The notes below the pieces were generated by a model, which was given only the letters and a program-made list of their open reading frames with translations, ran no database searches and was not told the origin of the DNA. From Aquanectria penicillioides (taxonomy: Eukaryota > Ascomycota > Sordariomycetes > Hypocreales > Nectriaceae): DNA of 64,000 nt. The DNA is taken from contig PYIU01000002.1 in NCBI GenBank assembly GCA_003415625.1, positions 2,356,001 through 2,420,000 of the forward strand, written 5' to 3'. The translations under genes and the position numbers were made by a program. Below, piece by piece: positions 47,533-58,633 of the stretch; position 1 is the stretch's first letter, and each line of letters starts with the position of its first letter.

Positions 47533-49444
47533 ATGCCGCCGACTAGGACTTCTTCGTCATCATCGTCGATGACGGCTAATGAAAACAACGATGTCGAAGC
47601 CCAACGCCCTGATCTAAAAGCTTCCCACTTCAGCCTCCTCCTTGACCAAGCTGGCGTCAGCCAGGCGGTGCTCGACTACAAGTACGCAGGCCAGGGAACC
47701 CCAGAGTCTCCTTATCTCGTCGAATTTCTGCCAGACGACCCTCGTAATGCCATGAACTTTTCCATGACCAAGAAGTGGACCATCACCATCTTACAGGCCA
47801 TTGCTACACTGGCAGTTGCCTTCGTTAGTACTGCCTATTCGGGTGGTCTCACTAGCATCCTGCTCGACTTCAAGGTTTCGACGGAGGTCGTAATTCTTGG
47901 AATCTCCATGTTCGTTCTTGGATTTGCCATTGGACCTCTGTTTTGGGCCCCGCTATCCGAGTTGTATGGCCGCCAGATCCTCTTTTTCATCTCGTATTTG
48001 GCCCTTACGGCCTTCAACGCTGGTGCCGCTGGCGCCCCGACGATGGCTGCTCTCATCGTCCTCCGTTTTTTCGCTGGATCATTTGGCTCTTCGCCTCTGA
48101 CTAATGCTGGTGGTGTCATTGCTGACATGTTTGATGCCAAGCAACGAGGCATGGCCACAGCGATCTTCGCCATGGCCCCATTTTTGGGCCCGACCATTGG
48201 TGAGTAATGATCCGTCAACACGAGAGAAGCAGAAGAAAAGAAAAAGAAAAAGAAAAAGAAAAATAGCTTCGGTGACTTAACGTGCTGACACTTATCGACA
48301 GGTCCCATCGCTGGTGGCTTTCTCGGAGAGAGCTCTGGCTGGCGCTGGGTCGAGGGCATGATGGCCATCTTCACCGGTATCGTTTGGATCGTCAACAGCC
48401 TTGTCATCCCTGAGACCTACGCGCCCGTTCTTCTGCGACGTAGGGCCGTGGCCCTGTCGAAGCAGACTGGCAAGGTCTACATTTCCAAGCTTGACGTGGG
48501 AAAGCCCCACACCACCATTGCCGCCCAGTTCAAGGTCTCCCTCCTTCGGCCTTGGATCCTCCTCTTCAAGGAGCCTATCGTTCTCCTCACCTCGATTTAC
48601 ATGGCCATTATATACGGCACGTTGTACCTCTGCTTCGCCGCTTTCCCCATCGTCTTCCAGCAGGGCCGTGGATGGAGCCCCGGCATTGGTGGCCTGGCCT
48701 TCACTGGTATCGCAGTGGGTATGGTCTTCGCCGTCGCCTACACCATGTTCGACAACCGCCGCTACATGCGGGTGGCTGCTGCATCTCCCGATGGCCACGC
48801 GCCACCGGAGGCTCGTCTCCCTCCCACGCTTATCGGCTCCATCCTCCTACCCGCTGGCCTGTTTTGGTTTGCCTGGACCAATGGAAAAGACATCCACTGG
48901 ATTGTCTGCATCATCGGATCCGCCATTTTCTCTACGGGTCTCGTTCTCGTGTTTCTTTCGCTGCTGAACTACCTCGTTGACTCATGTAAGCTCCGCCTGC
49001 ACAATCGTCCGAGTTCTGACCTGACACTAACACCAACGCCTGCCAGATGTCATCTTTGCTGCCTCTGTCCTTGCGGCCAACTCAGTCCTCCGATCCCTGT
49101 TCGGTGCCGCTTTCCCCCTCTTCACAACCTACATGTATCAAGACCTTGGAAACCACTGGGCTAGCTCGATCCCTGCTTTCCTGGCCGTTGCCTGCGTCCC
49201 TTTCCCTTTCCTGTTTTACAAGTACGGCGAGCGAATTCGCATGCGGTGCGAGTTCGCCGCTGAGGCCGCTGCTGTGCTCCAACGCATGCGTACTAAGAAC
49301 GAAATCATCACTGAGGAGCAGGCTGTGGTTGAAGCTGAAGAACATGAAAAGGAGCGTCGTCAGAGCAATGCTTCACGCCGCCAAAGCAATGCTTCACGAC
49401 GGTTTAGCAATGCACTGCGACGCAGCACCACAAGGGAGCATTGA
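47533..49444 (+). CDS. MFS transporter, DHA1 (12-TM) drug:proton antiporter family, polyamine/multidrug type
   Basis: Exons 47533-48199, 48302-48985 and 49047-49444 give 582 aa. A ~75-residue hydrophilic N-terminus with [20 protein letters not shown], typical of fungal DHA1 pumps, precedes twelve predicted membrane segments. Between TM2 and TM3 is [11 protein letters not shown], the MFS motif A equivalent; [20 protein letters not shown] is the TM4 motif, and GPTIGPIAGGF (spanning intron 1) is the TM5 drug-antiporter motif C. A central loop ([16 protein letters not shown]) follows TM6. The C-terminal tail contains [20 protein letters not shown], repeated basic-Ser units that look like kinase sites. 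Likely plasma-membrane efflux; substrate unknown. Alternative in-frame starts: 47452 and 47569. Intron 1 contains an (AAAAG)n purine tract. Confidence 0.92.
48232..48263 (+). repeat. (AAAAG)n tract inside an intron of the DHA1 transporter gene
   Basis: GAAGAAAAGAAAAAG units within intron 48200-48301, upstream of a GTGCTGAC branch-like site. Polymorphism here would not alter the protein but might affect splicing. Confidence 0.85.
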
Positions 49445-50284
49445 AAAGGTTTATTGACTTTTGCTAGAAGGTCGAAAGGATAAGCGAGAAGATCATCACA
49501 ACTTAACCCAATCGAACAGCAGATGAACGAGATATGCCCCGCTTACATGAGGCGGCGAGCTATTCGGGTGAAGGAGGGCGAGAGAGTTCATTGCACAGGT
49601 TTTTTTTTTTAGAACTTTATTAATATTTCCGGATGAAGTATTCAATTCGGACACCTCGCAGGCGGTGCTTTTCAGGACTGGCATAGCCGCAGCATGGTGG
49701 AGTAAAAGAGATGATAATGAACATTTTGGCGGCGTTCCGGTTTGAGATTATAGAGAGAGAGGATGGGCCGAGGCATTCCTACATAGAACGGATAGATGAG
49801 ACTCCATCAAAAAGATGCATGGGTCTCAAACAATCAGAGATGAAGAATTGCAATTGCATGCACGTACCTATTTCAAAAGTTATAAGATGTTGCCGCAAGC
49901 TCGCGAGTTGAGGCCCAACGTGGCCATGCGCCTCACGCCAGGACGAAGGCCGGCCCCCTCTCTCCCCACTGTCACTGCCACTGGGGCGAGAGAAAAAGGG
50001 CCTTTTTGTAAGTCGAGAGAGAGCATTTAGGTAATACGCCAAGTGCAGCAGGCAACACGCCAACGTGCATGACGCACATCCCGCCCAGTCAAAGGTGAAG
50101 ACATGGGAGCAAGACCGGGGTTTGCAGAACAGCAAGAATGGGTGTGAGGCTGTAATTCGGGCCGGGCGCCTGCGTGACGGCTGAGGCTGAGAGGGCGTTC
50201 GGGTAAGGCGTTCGGAGGGTTTTCGCATATCGGGCTAGACAGTGTTTGGAGGGTGATCGAATCGAGGCTGATTCAGCGAGGACC

Positions 50285-50316
<32 letters not shown>
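50285..50316. repeat. (GAT)n trinucleotide microsatellite
   Basis: About eleven uninterrupted ATG/GAT triplets, intergenic. Confidence 0.95.
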
Positions 50317-51154
50317 CTAGGCTAGACAACAGCAGTAAGACTTTCAAAGAGTAGGCACGTTACATCTCGCACACCGCTGACCAAGAAAAAAGGAGGGTCT
50401 GGTGTTGGTGTTCTTTTTTTTTTTTTTTCAATTTCTCGCTCGTCCCATTCGGTGCCAGTTGTTGTTTGGGGCTGGCGTGTTTGCTTTGCCAGGTCAACGC
50501 TGGCTACACCGGGGTTTTTGGAATTATTGCCGGTAAATGTGTCAATAGATGCCATGTACAGTACAGGAAGTAGATGCAATCAGCCCTACGATGCATGCTA
50601 GCGGCCCACGAGGTGCAGAGCTCGCGAGGGCCCTGGAGGTGGGATCTTGGAAGCTGAGTAGCCCAGAAGGGTTTAGGACCAAGGGTTGGGGAGGGGGGGA
50701 GGGGAGGTGTTTACGCGGCCGCCTTCGGGCCCGCCGTGGGCCTAAGTAAGGCAGGTAGGCCCTTTGCTAGTGGTACCGTCCCTACAGTAGGTACTATGGC
50801 AGGGAGCTGTCGGGGTCTGACGCTAGCCCAGGCGGCCTGCAGGCGGGAGCCGTCAGCAGCTTGCTGGTGGGTGGGTGGTTTGCACCGTCCACGTATCCGT
50901 ACGAAGCCCCACCAATTGGACTATTGGAGTAATTGGCTAGACTATTGAAGCGAACTCTGGGGAGGAATATTTGCATAGTGGATTGAGTGCGTATGCTCGA
51001 TGATTAGGCTCGGCCTGAGATGGCAAGGGGGTTCGGGGAGGGAGGGAGTAAGTAAGAGACAAGGAGAGAGATTGATGTTCTTTTTTATATAAAGAAGCGG
51101 CTGCAGTTGAGTTGTCTTTCATGACACCGAGAGAGAAAGACAGCGACGACTGCA

Positions 51155-51207
51155 AAGAAGAAGAAGAAGAAGAACAAGAAGAAGAAGAAGAAGAAGAAGA
51201 AGAAGAG
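51155..51207. repeat. (AAG)n trinucleotide microsatellite in the leader of the DHA2 gene
   Basis: About seventeen AAG triplets with one CAAG interruption, ending 125 bp before the proposed ATG at 51333. Probably part of the promoter or 5' leader. Confidence 0.92.
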
Positions 51208-51332
51208 AAAAACAAACAGCACCAGAAACAACACAAGAAACAGCAGCAACAACCAACAACCAACATAACTACTGCTTGTCAAACGGCTTCCTCCCCTTGT
51301 CTCTCCCTCTTCCATCCCTCCTTCTCGACACC

Positions 51333-53200
51333 ATGCGTGACGATTCGTTTCCTTCACACATGGGCGGCGACGGCTCATACCACCGCCTCGAGCCGATGTG
51401 CCCTGAATCACGACCTTATAGCCTATTCAATGCTTCCGGGGCCATCTCTCATCTCGGAATGGAGTCCTTGACCAACAGGAGAAGAAACCCAGTGATCAAT
51501 GTGTGGAGCTCAAAGAAGGCACCTCCAACGCTGCACCTGCCCATGGGTGGAGGACATATACCGCCTTTGCCACCCTCTGCCTCGTCACTTTCATTGTTGC
51601 CCTGGACTCAACAATCATCTGCGTGGCTGTTCCGGTAAGTAACCAAATCCTCAAAATGTACATGTTTCCTCGCGGCTTACACGCAGTGAATCCTTCTAGA
51701 CCATCGCAGAAGACATTGGCGCCTCTGCCATCGAAGCCTTCTGGTGCGGTACCAGCTTCCTCCTCGCCTCGACCGTTATACAGCCTCCCGTGGCATCCCT
51801 CTCTCACGTCATCGGCCGCCAACCAGCTCTGCTGGGCTCAGTGAGCCTCTTCACCATTGGCAGCATCCTCGCGGCCGTGGCCAAGAACATCGGTGTGCTC
51901 CTTGCCGGCCGCACTCTCCAAGGTGTTGGCTCCGGAGGCATCGTTTCCTTGACCTATGTCATTGCCACCGACCTCGTTGGCCTGCGTGAGCGAGGAAAGT
52001 GGTTTAGTTTCATCTCGCTCACTTGGACCATGGGAAGCATCATGGGTCCCTTGATTGGCGGTGCTCTTGTTGCGAAGTCGTGGCCATGGTTGTTCTGGAT
52101 CAACCTTCCCTTCTGTGGGCTGGCCTTCCTTGTAATCCCCTTTACTCTGAAGATTAAGCGAAAGGACGACGAGTCTACTATGGCGAGGCTGAAGGAGTTT
52201 GACTGGGTCGGCACCGGTCTCTTCATGGGATCTCTGACCAGCATCTTGATCCCGCTCAGCTGGGGTGAGTTGGAAACCCATCTTCCGTGACATCGATCCT
52301 TTAATTTTTCTAACCTTCATATAGGCGGTATCATGTACGAATGGAGCAGCCCCAGGACTGTCGTTCCTCTTTCTGTTGGCTTCCTTGGTATGATTGGATT
52401 CGGATTCCACATCATGAACTCGTCCAAATACTCTCGTGTCGACCCCCTCCTCCGACCAACTCTCTTCAACTCCCTCACCTCCGTCACCGGATACTTTGTC
52501 ACAGTCATCCATGGCATCATCGCATGGTGCCTCCTCTACTATATTCCCTTGTATTGAGGTCAGAGGTTCTTCTCCCTCGAAGCCGGGGTTGCTATCCTCC
52601 CGTTTACTGGGACTGTCGCTCCTGGAGCCATCGTGATCGGTCTTCTTGTCACCAAGACGGGTCTTTACCGACCCTACCTTTGGTTTGGATGGCTCTTTGT
52701 CCCTGTAGGCATGGGTCTGTTGATGCTTCTTGAGCGAGACACAGAGACGTGGAAGTGGGTTCTCATCTATCTGACTGGCGGCATCGGATTGGGAGGCTTA
52801 TACTCTGCCAAGCCTTTGTGTGCCAGGCCGGCGCTTCCAATGCCGATGTTCCCTTTGCCGCTGCCCTCTACGCCTTTTGCCGCAACCTTGGTCAGGCAAT
52901 TGGCGTTGCCATCGGAGGCGTAACATTCCAGAACGCCTTCAAGAAGCAGATTGAGAAGAGCCCGAGTATTCATCCAAGGCCGACGAGTGGGCTCAAGATG
53001 CCTCTGCATTGGTTGAGGTTCTTAAGAAGCTTCCTGCCAGTATGGAGGCTGCCAAGGACACCATCATCGACGGATACGTGCATGGCCTCCGCACCGTTTG
53101 GATGGTTCTTTGCATCGTTTCCTGTGTGGCACTAGTTGCGTCGCTCATAGCTGTCAAGAGCAAGAGTCTGGATCGAGAGTTCGAGACGGAGCATGGCTAG
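51333..53200 (+). pseudogene. MFS transporter, DHA2 (14-TM) multidrug/toxin efflux type; frame disrupted at several points
   Basis: Real exons are clear: ...to 51634, 51700-52264 and 52325 onward, with GT-AG introns 51635-51699 and 52265-52324. Domain features: TAFATLCLVTFIVALDSTII (TM1), LAGRTLQGVGSGGIVSLTYV (TM4), MGSIMGPLIGGAL (motif C), then further TMs to RTVWMVLCIVSCVALVASLI. To read the whole protein one must correct the frame near 51468 (one base missing), at 52555-52578 (in-frame TGA; EVRG reads in the next frame, so probably two bases and then one missing), near 52810 (one missing, before AFVCQAGASNADVPFAAALY) and near 52959 (one missing, before EYSSKADEWAQDA). Start 51333 has context ACACCATGC. 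Taken literally it is a pseudogene; because neighbours show the same errors, it may be an intact gene with consensus mistakes. Confidence 0.82.
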
Positions 53201-54174
53201 TTGGCGAGAAGAAACAGAGCGACAATGAGGCCGCTCCCGAAGGTCGGGTTTGAAGGTTGACGCCTGTGACATGAAATATTTCCCTTTGTTTTTACCTACC
53301 TAATCACAATTGCTTTTATTTTCTTACAAAGTTGTTGGGACTCGAGGAACAGTATATGATTGATGAAATTAGAGTACATATGACGATGAACATAGGTTGG
53401 AACAGCCAGAAACCATAGATTTCCTTGATAAAAATTGTTCATCCATACATATGCACATCAAACTTCCTATCTTCAAGGGGTGCCCTAAACTGAGACTCAA
53501 AGAGTTTGAGTGAAGGAGATTGACGGCTGATGCTTACATTGACCTTGGACCTGAAGGATCAAGGTTGGCCGTGTCAGAGCCAATATTTTCAACCCAAATC
53601 TAGCTCTAACCGTTTCTCCAAAATGGCTCGGCTCGTGATGATGGAAAATTGGACTGTATTCCTTACAAGGTTCCTCATGCAGGCCCATCTCCGATTCCGC
53701 GCACCCGGGTAGGTCGACGACATCGGAGAAAGAAATAACAACGGGTATATGTATGCAACAATTTCACCCAGCACCCCGACCTGACAATCAATCTACTAAA
53801 TATCTATTCACCCAAAGAAAATGAACCATCATGTCTTCTCTGTTAAGCATCCCCTTTAATTTACTTAGCGCCATGGCTCGAGCTGTTGGCACCCAAGCTG
53901 TCCGCTCTGATGTATCTCAGCAAAGCAAGAGGCAAATAAAGAGACCTCATCTTCTGAAGGTGGAGGTGGCAGCTGTATAACTCTACAACTTTATCCATCT
54001 TTCAAGCTGGATATTTGCTGGGCCGGATCAAGCAACGCCACCGATGCAGGCAAAGAAATTCAGGCAGTCCATCCCCAGCAGCTCGTTGATCAAAGCCCTC
54101 CCACTAACGAAGCGCGCCGGGTGCCCCCTGAAGATCTACACACTGAGAAACAGACAAGCGATTCAAATACTACA
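53201..54174. other. Spacer before the RNase H relic
   Basis: It holds the DHA2 3' region, then AT-rich sequence. From 53911 one plus frame stays open into the RNase H relic (CISAKQEANKETSSSEGG...), so the relic's original N-terminus may begin here. No other gene. Confidence 0.45.
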
Positions 54175-54878
54175 ATGGATGGCGCAACCAGAAATTCTCT
54201 GGGCCAATCGAGTGCTGCCGAGGGACAGGGAAAAGAAAAGAGGCCTGCCGATGAACCACTACGAAGATCAACGGTGAAAGCACAAAAGAGGAACCTTACT
54301 GCAGTAAAAAGAGGGAACAGGCAGGTAAACCAGCTGCAACCTACAGGAAGACCCTTCCCAGGCTCTATAATTGTGCTTAGCCGAGCAGAAGCGCTTCATT
54401 TTGCCAAATCATCATATGCCCAGAGTTCCGATCGATCAATGGTGTTGTGGACAGACGGTTCGGTGTTCAAAGACGGACGAGCCGGAGCTGCCGTAGTGTG
54501 CCAACATGAGCCTGCTTCAAGAAGTTCAAATCGGGGTAACTGGACGGAATATAGCTGGAGGGTCCTTCAGCATCAAGAGATTGAAGATGTGGAACTGGTT
54601 GGCATTGCTGCAGCCTTGGATCTTGCCTTCGTTCAGATCCAGAGGCAGGCTCCGCGCGTCACCATGGTCGTCTCCATCTTCTCCGATTGCATCAATGCCA
54701 TAGACAGATGCAATACGAGACGAGCCTGGCCCCTGAAACACCTTGATTTCTTTGTCCAGAGCGAGCGGAAGACATTGTCTCTTTTGGAGTGGCACTGCAG
54801 ATTGCCTGGGTCCCAGGCCACGCGGGAACAGAGGGCAACGTCAGGGCTCACTTCTCAGCTCAGGCCGCCGCCCGTTGA
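54175..54878 (+). pseudogene. RNase H-fold protein relic, frameshifted
   Basis: An RNase H-like fold is visible: SMVLWTDGSVFKDGRAGAAV (first Asp), then DVELVGIAAALDLA (Glu), then VVSIFSDCINAIDRC (second Asp). The end of the domain is in another frame: GVALQIAWVPGHAGTEGNVR, after a frame change around 54750-54775 that one missing base would explain. The final acidic residue, usually AD after GN, is here His (RAH), so catalysis would be impaired even if the frame were whole. Such domains occur in LINE-type retroelements and in stand-alone fungal genes derived from them; I see no reverse transcriptase nearby. The frame is open upstream to 53911. Start uncertain; function not expected as written. 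Confidence 0.7.
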
Positions 54879-55862
54879 CCGACCCTTCGGATGAGGGAGA
54901 GTGTGGTGATCCCACATACAACAGATGGCATCCATGAATTTTCAATATGTGCCTCACTGCCAAAAGGAGGCAGCAATTTGGTCCGCGCTCAAACTGGGGA
55001 CCAAGACCTTACCAAGACTCCCACTCCGCCAAGATCCATTGATGACCTCCTTGTACCATTGAAGAGTCAAGAAATAGGCAAGCTGTGTTAGAGCAGCGGA
55101 GATTCACATCGGAAGAGAACGGATCTCAGGAGAGAGAACGCGGAGTGGTTGTGCCGTATCGGCAACCCAGGCAACGCAGGCACAGTTGGATTGGAAGCTG
55201 CCCGAGTTGGATGACTTTGGCGGATTTGCTCGCGAGATTACGGAAGCATTGCGGAGAAATGCGGCGATTGGAATGAGTAGGGAGGCGATACTGGGAATTT
55301 GGAATCCGAGGAGTTGATTTGTGCAAGTGGAGATGACACGGGACGATTTGCTTTAGTTGGTTGACTTGCATACGAGCACGCACGAAACCAACAATTTATC
55401 AGAAGCGAAAACTCATTCTAATTCAATTGGGGCTATTTGTTGAGCAATTGAAATGCTTAGACGAATCCTAACAAGGAGGGGAGGCATGGTTTGAATTTCG
55501 TTTCCTGTTTTGGGCTCTGATGGGATAAAGTTGGTTTATCAACTCTTCGTTCGTATTCCGGCTTGTCACTACACCGTGTGTGGCTGGACAAGCGGCACAC
55601 AGTGTTTTCCGGTGCCAGGCGCTGAGTCTGGCGAGAGACCCACTGCAGCTCGGTGGACCGCCCCGTGCGACGCAAGCACTCATCAACCCCTCCCCACTGT
55701 ACGCCGGTGTGTTTGCATGTACCCTTGATAGTGTAGGTTGATTGGGTAGGCGCGCTTCGCGCAACCCAAACGCCTTTTGCATCCTCACACGCGAGGCTAT
55801 CACCTTAACCCTCATCCTCAACCACAACCACAAACGCGAATGAACGCAACCCCGAGGACGAT
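54879..55862. other. About 1 kb without a supported gene
   Basis: 54890-55276 has short frames that may be the decayed tail of the RNase H gene, but nothing recognisable. 55440-55862 is the upstream region of the next gene. Confidence 0.4.
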
Positions 55863-57652
55863 ATGGCCTTGGTGTCTCTCTCCTCTGAACTGTCATCTCC
55901 GACATCATATGTGACTGCTCGAGGTTCTGGCATCGAAAAATCCACCGCCGCAAGCAGCCCCGTCCAAGACAATCCCTCGCGATATCGCAGAGCGCGCCAA
56001 CTGCCCGCGAGTTGAAAGACCACTGCCAGATCTACCTCGAGGAACAGCTGTGTACCCGCCACCACTCATTTCCACGCTGGACTTTTTCACTGACTAGCCA
56101 ATAGATCCTTCCGCCATCAATCTGCTCAATACGATAGCTGGTTCCGGCGCATCCCGCATACTGCCGTTTAGCAAATCGGTCGCGGTTCCTCCCACGATCC
56201 ACCTGGCTTTGTTGAATACCCTCATCGTCCATCCGCAACACACGAGCCGCGCAGAGAAGCAGGAGAACCTCGACGTTTCGTCCCTGGCCCTCGGCTACCT
56301 CCGTCATCTGCTTGAAATTGTCGGACCCGTCAACGCGGATTTCCGGACGGCATTTCAGTTCCGTTCAATCCCAAGAAACGGTCGGAGATGGGTCACGGCA
56401 ATGCGCGCGCCAACGACAGTGACGCATCAGATGGAGACTTGAGTGGAGATGAAGATCGGCTCCGGGGCAAAATTTCGCATGAAGGGAGCCTATGGAGTCG
56501 TGGACAAGATTTCTGGTCAACCATTGGCTGGGCGTTCAATTGTAGCACACAACATCCGCAACGGTGGCGATATTGGAAAGTATGGCTGGAATTCATGCTC
56601 GATGTTCTCGAGTCCGATTGGGAAGAGAGAGAGCGCCGCGACAAAGAAGCCCACGAAGCCAAAGGCGGAAAGGGCAATATGCCTCGCGAGTCGTGCAAGG
56701 ATGCTATGCTCCTCATGTATATGGATCAAGACGACGGCCGAACCCATGGAATCAAGGGTATTCTGAAAGCTCTCTTTGCAGATGGCAGCGAAATATACAT
56801 GTCGGCCTTCCGAGAAGTATTCGACAAAGAGCTAAAAGGACCCAGAAAACAGAACAAGAAGCGGAAGCGAGATGATGTTCTTGATTTGGAGAATGACAAA
56901 TTTGGCGACTACTTTGAAGACGAATCCCTGTCATCTGGGGTATCAGAACCACCGACACCCCAAAAACCAAAGGATACGAGGAAGTCTGGCTCTTCCGGAG
57001 CATATCAGACCGGGCTGGTCGAGTCGATCGGCATCCGACTTCGCCTGTTTAAACTGCTGTCGGCCGTGGTATTTGCGATGCGCGAGAGAGCCGACCTTGA
57101 CCGCCTGTACGAGGGATATGCTGCAGCAATCAAGTTGTGCCCACTGGAGACGTTTGCGCTCCTGGTCAGTCAACGACCAAATCCCCTTATCCCTGCGGCC
57201 CACATCACCATCACCAAGGAATTATTTCATATTTTGCTACCCTCCACGTATAAGAACCCGCAAAAGTCGACCGGGAAGCAGACTCGGAAGGATGCCTAAC
57301 GATGCTCATGTTAGAGCACTGCTACATCCTCAACCCTGCGAATACTGTGGCTATGGAGGACAATGCCAAACTATCACTCGTTGTCGAAAGCTCCATCCAA
57401 CTTCTTTGGGCGTGTGACATGTTGGGATACACGGAGAGTTTTGCTGCAGCGGCGGAGAAGGGCATCAAGGCTCGTGAAGCCAAGGCCAAGAAGCGGCGAA
57501 CGGGCAAAATGAAAGGCGATGTTTCGGACGAGCTGGCGCATGAAATCTTGGTTAACTCAGGACATCGCATCCGGATATTGCTGGAGGTTTTAAAAACGGT
57601 GACCGAGGAAGAGGAAGGAGAAGAAGAAGAAGAAGGAGAAGAACAAGGGTGA
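55863..57652 (+). CDS. Conserved fungal protein of unknown function; frame interrupted by single-base shifts
   Basis: I recall similar hypothetical proteins in Sordariomycetes but no named domain. Segments in order: PTARELKDHCQIYLEEQL (~56000-56051), an apparent intron 56052-56104, PSAINLLNTIAGSG, LALLNTLIVHP, LALGYLRHLLEIVGPVNADF, then SLWSRGQDFWSTIGWAFNCS, RWRYWKVWLEFMLDVLESDW, a Lys/Arg-rich spot (KQNKKRKRDDV), RLRLFKLLSAVVFAMRERAD, TKELFHILLPSTYKNP, and finally LMLEHCYILNPANTVAMEDN with an acidic Glu-rich end. It looks all-helical and probably nuclear. Joining the parts needs a shift near 55996, one near 56385 and one at 57261, each explained by one missing base; a further shift near 55932 is possible. 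The start at 55863 is therefore tentative. Confidence 0.7.
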
Positions 57653-57915
57653 ACTGGCGTTGGGGACTGGGTGGATACATCATGTAATACCATTTAGACT
57701 ACTACCCTTGTACATAGACTTTCCACGCCGCAACGAATTATGATCACGAGCCCCGGATGAGTCCGCGGGCCAAGTTTAATTTCTAAACCCAAAATTGTTT
57801 GCTTTTGTGTACACTAGAGTTACAGATGGAATATCCTCATAAGAACATGCCGTGGGATGCATATGCTGCGGCTGTTGGTAGCATGTCGCGTCCACCATGG
57901 GAATATTTGTGCGCT
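57653..57915. other. Convergent spacer between the unknown gene and the NDUFAF2-like gene
   Basis: A short tail-to-tail spacer for the 3' UTRs of both genes. Nothing else seen. Confidence 0.45.
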
Positions 57916-58462
57916 TCATCGCTTCTTCACTGCAGTCGGGTCCCAAGCAGCCGGCTGCCAATTCTCGCCCGCGCCCTGCGCCTTTGCCTTTGCCCAAGGA
58001 TCCTCGGCGGCCGCCTCCTCCTTGTTGGCTGATTTCGTCCGTGTGGAATTGGCGGGCTGGCGGTTCGCGTCTTGTGCCGGCTCGGGCGCATCAGCAGGCG
58101 CATCGGCCGGCGCCAATCGCTTCGCCGTGTCCTCGGGGCTTCCATGACCTTGGCTTTGGCCTCCCATCGCGCATCGGCCTGGGCGGCGAGGATCTTTATG
58201 CGTTCCTGGCGCACCATGTCGTCCCGCTGCTCATCGAGGGTCGGGGGATCTCGTCGGGTGTGTCGCAGCCACTGGTGCCACTGGGGATTGACCTTGACGG
58301 AAGAGTAGTGCGTGGATCGCGGGTAGTTGACTATGCGGCGCCAGCGTTCGCCGTCGCCGGTGCCTCGTGTGAGACGGAACTCCCAGTATGTGTTGCCTTG
58401 GAGATCATAGCCTAGCAATGGTCATGTAAGTCGCCCGACCATCTTTGGACATGGATTAGGGA

Positions 58463-58497
<35 letters not shown>

Positions 58498-58633
58498 TGG
58501 AGGGGTCCTTGTTGCATGACAGGAACGGATAGTTGGTCGACTTACCCATGAGGAAGCGCTTCCGCCATGGGAGACGGAGAGCTTTCCACTTGTACCATGT
58601 CCGCGCAAGAGGACCTATGCGTTCTGGGGCCAT
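57916..58633 (-). CDS. Mitochondrial complex I assembly factor, NDUFAF2 / N7BML (B17.2-like) family
   Basis: NDUFAF2 helps assemble NADH:ubiquinone oxidoreductase in the mitochondrial matrix and is a paralogue of subunit NDUFA12. Exon 1 58633-58546 (MAPERIGPLARTWYKWKALR, then RFLMG), intron 58545-58412 (134 nt, containing (GA)14), exon 2 58411-57916. Conserved core: YDLQGNTYWEFRLTRG, RRIVNYPRSTHYSSVKV, NPQWHQWLRHTRRDPPTLDE. The Ala/Pro-rich tail ends ENWQPAAWDPTAVKKR. The tail is one frame off the core: at 58139-58143 GTCATGGAAGCC needs one more G for KVM to run into GSPEDTAKRLAPAD. With that base the coding length is exactly 195 codons. A loss-of-function in this gene is unlikely in an obligate aerobe, so a consensus error is the better explanation. 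Confidence 0.88.
58467..58494. repeat. (GA)14 microsatellite in an intron of the NDUFAF2-like gene
   Basis: GA run on the plus strand (CT on the transcribed sense strand), inside intron 58412-58545, near the acceptor side, where it may serve as the pyrimidine tract. Confidence 0.92.

Larger units (their letters stand above)
49445..51332. other. 1.9-kb spacer between the two MFS genes
   Basis: No gene recognised. It contains (GAT)n at 50285-50316, a T-run at 50412-50428 and (AAG)n at 51155-51207 just before the second transporter. GGGG-rich stretches lie near 50690-50706. Confidence 0.5.

Noticed and set aside
10214..53200. A secondary-metabolite cluster built from the ABC and MFS pumps and the velvet gene
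   Set aside because: No synthase, terpene cyclase, P450 or cluster-specific factor is present, and the genes are separated by housekeeping loci and deserts.
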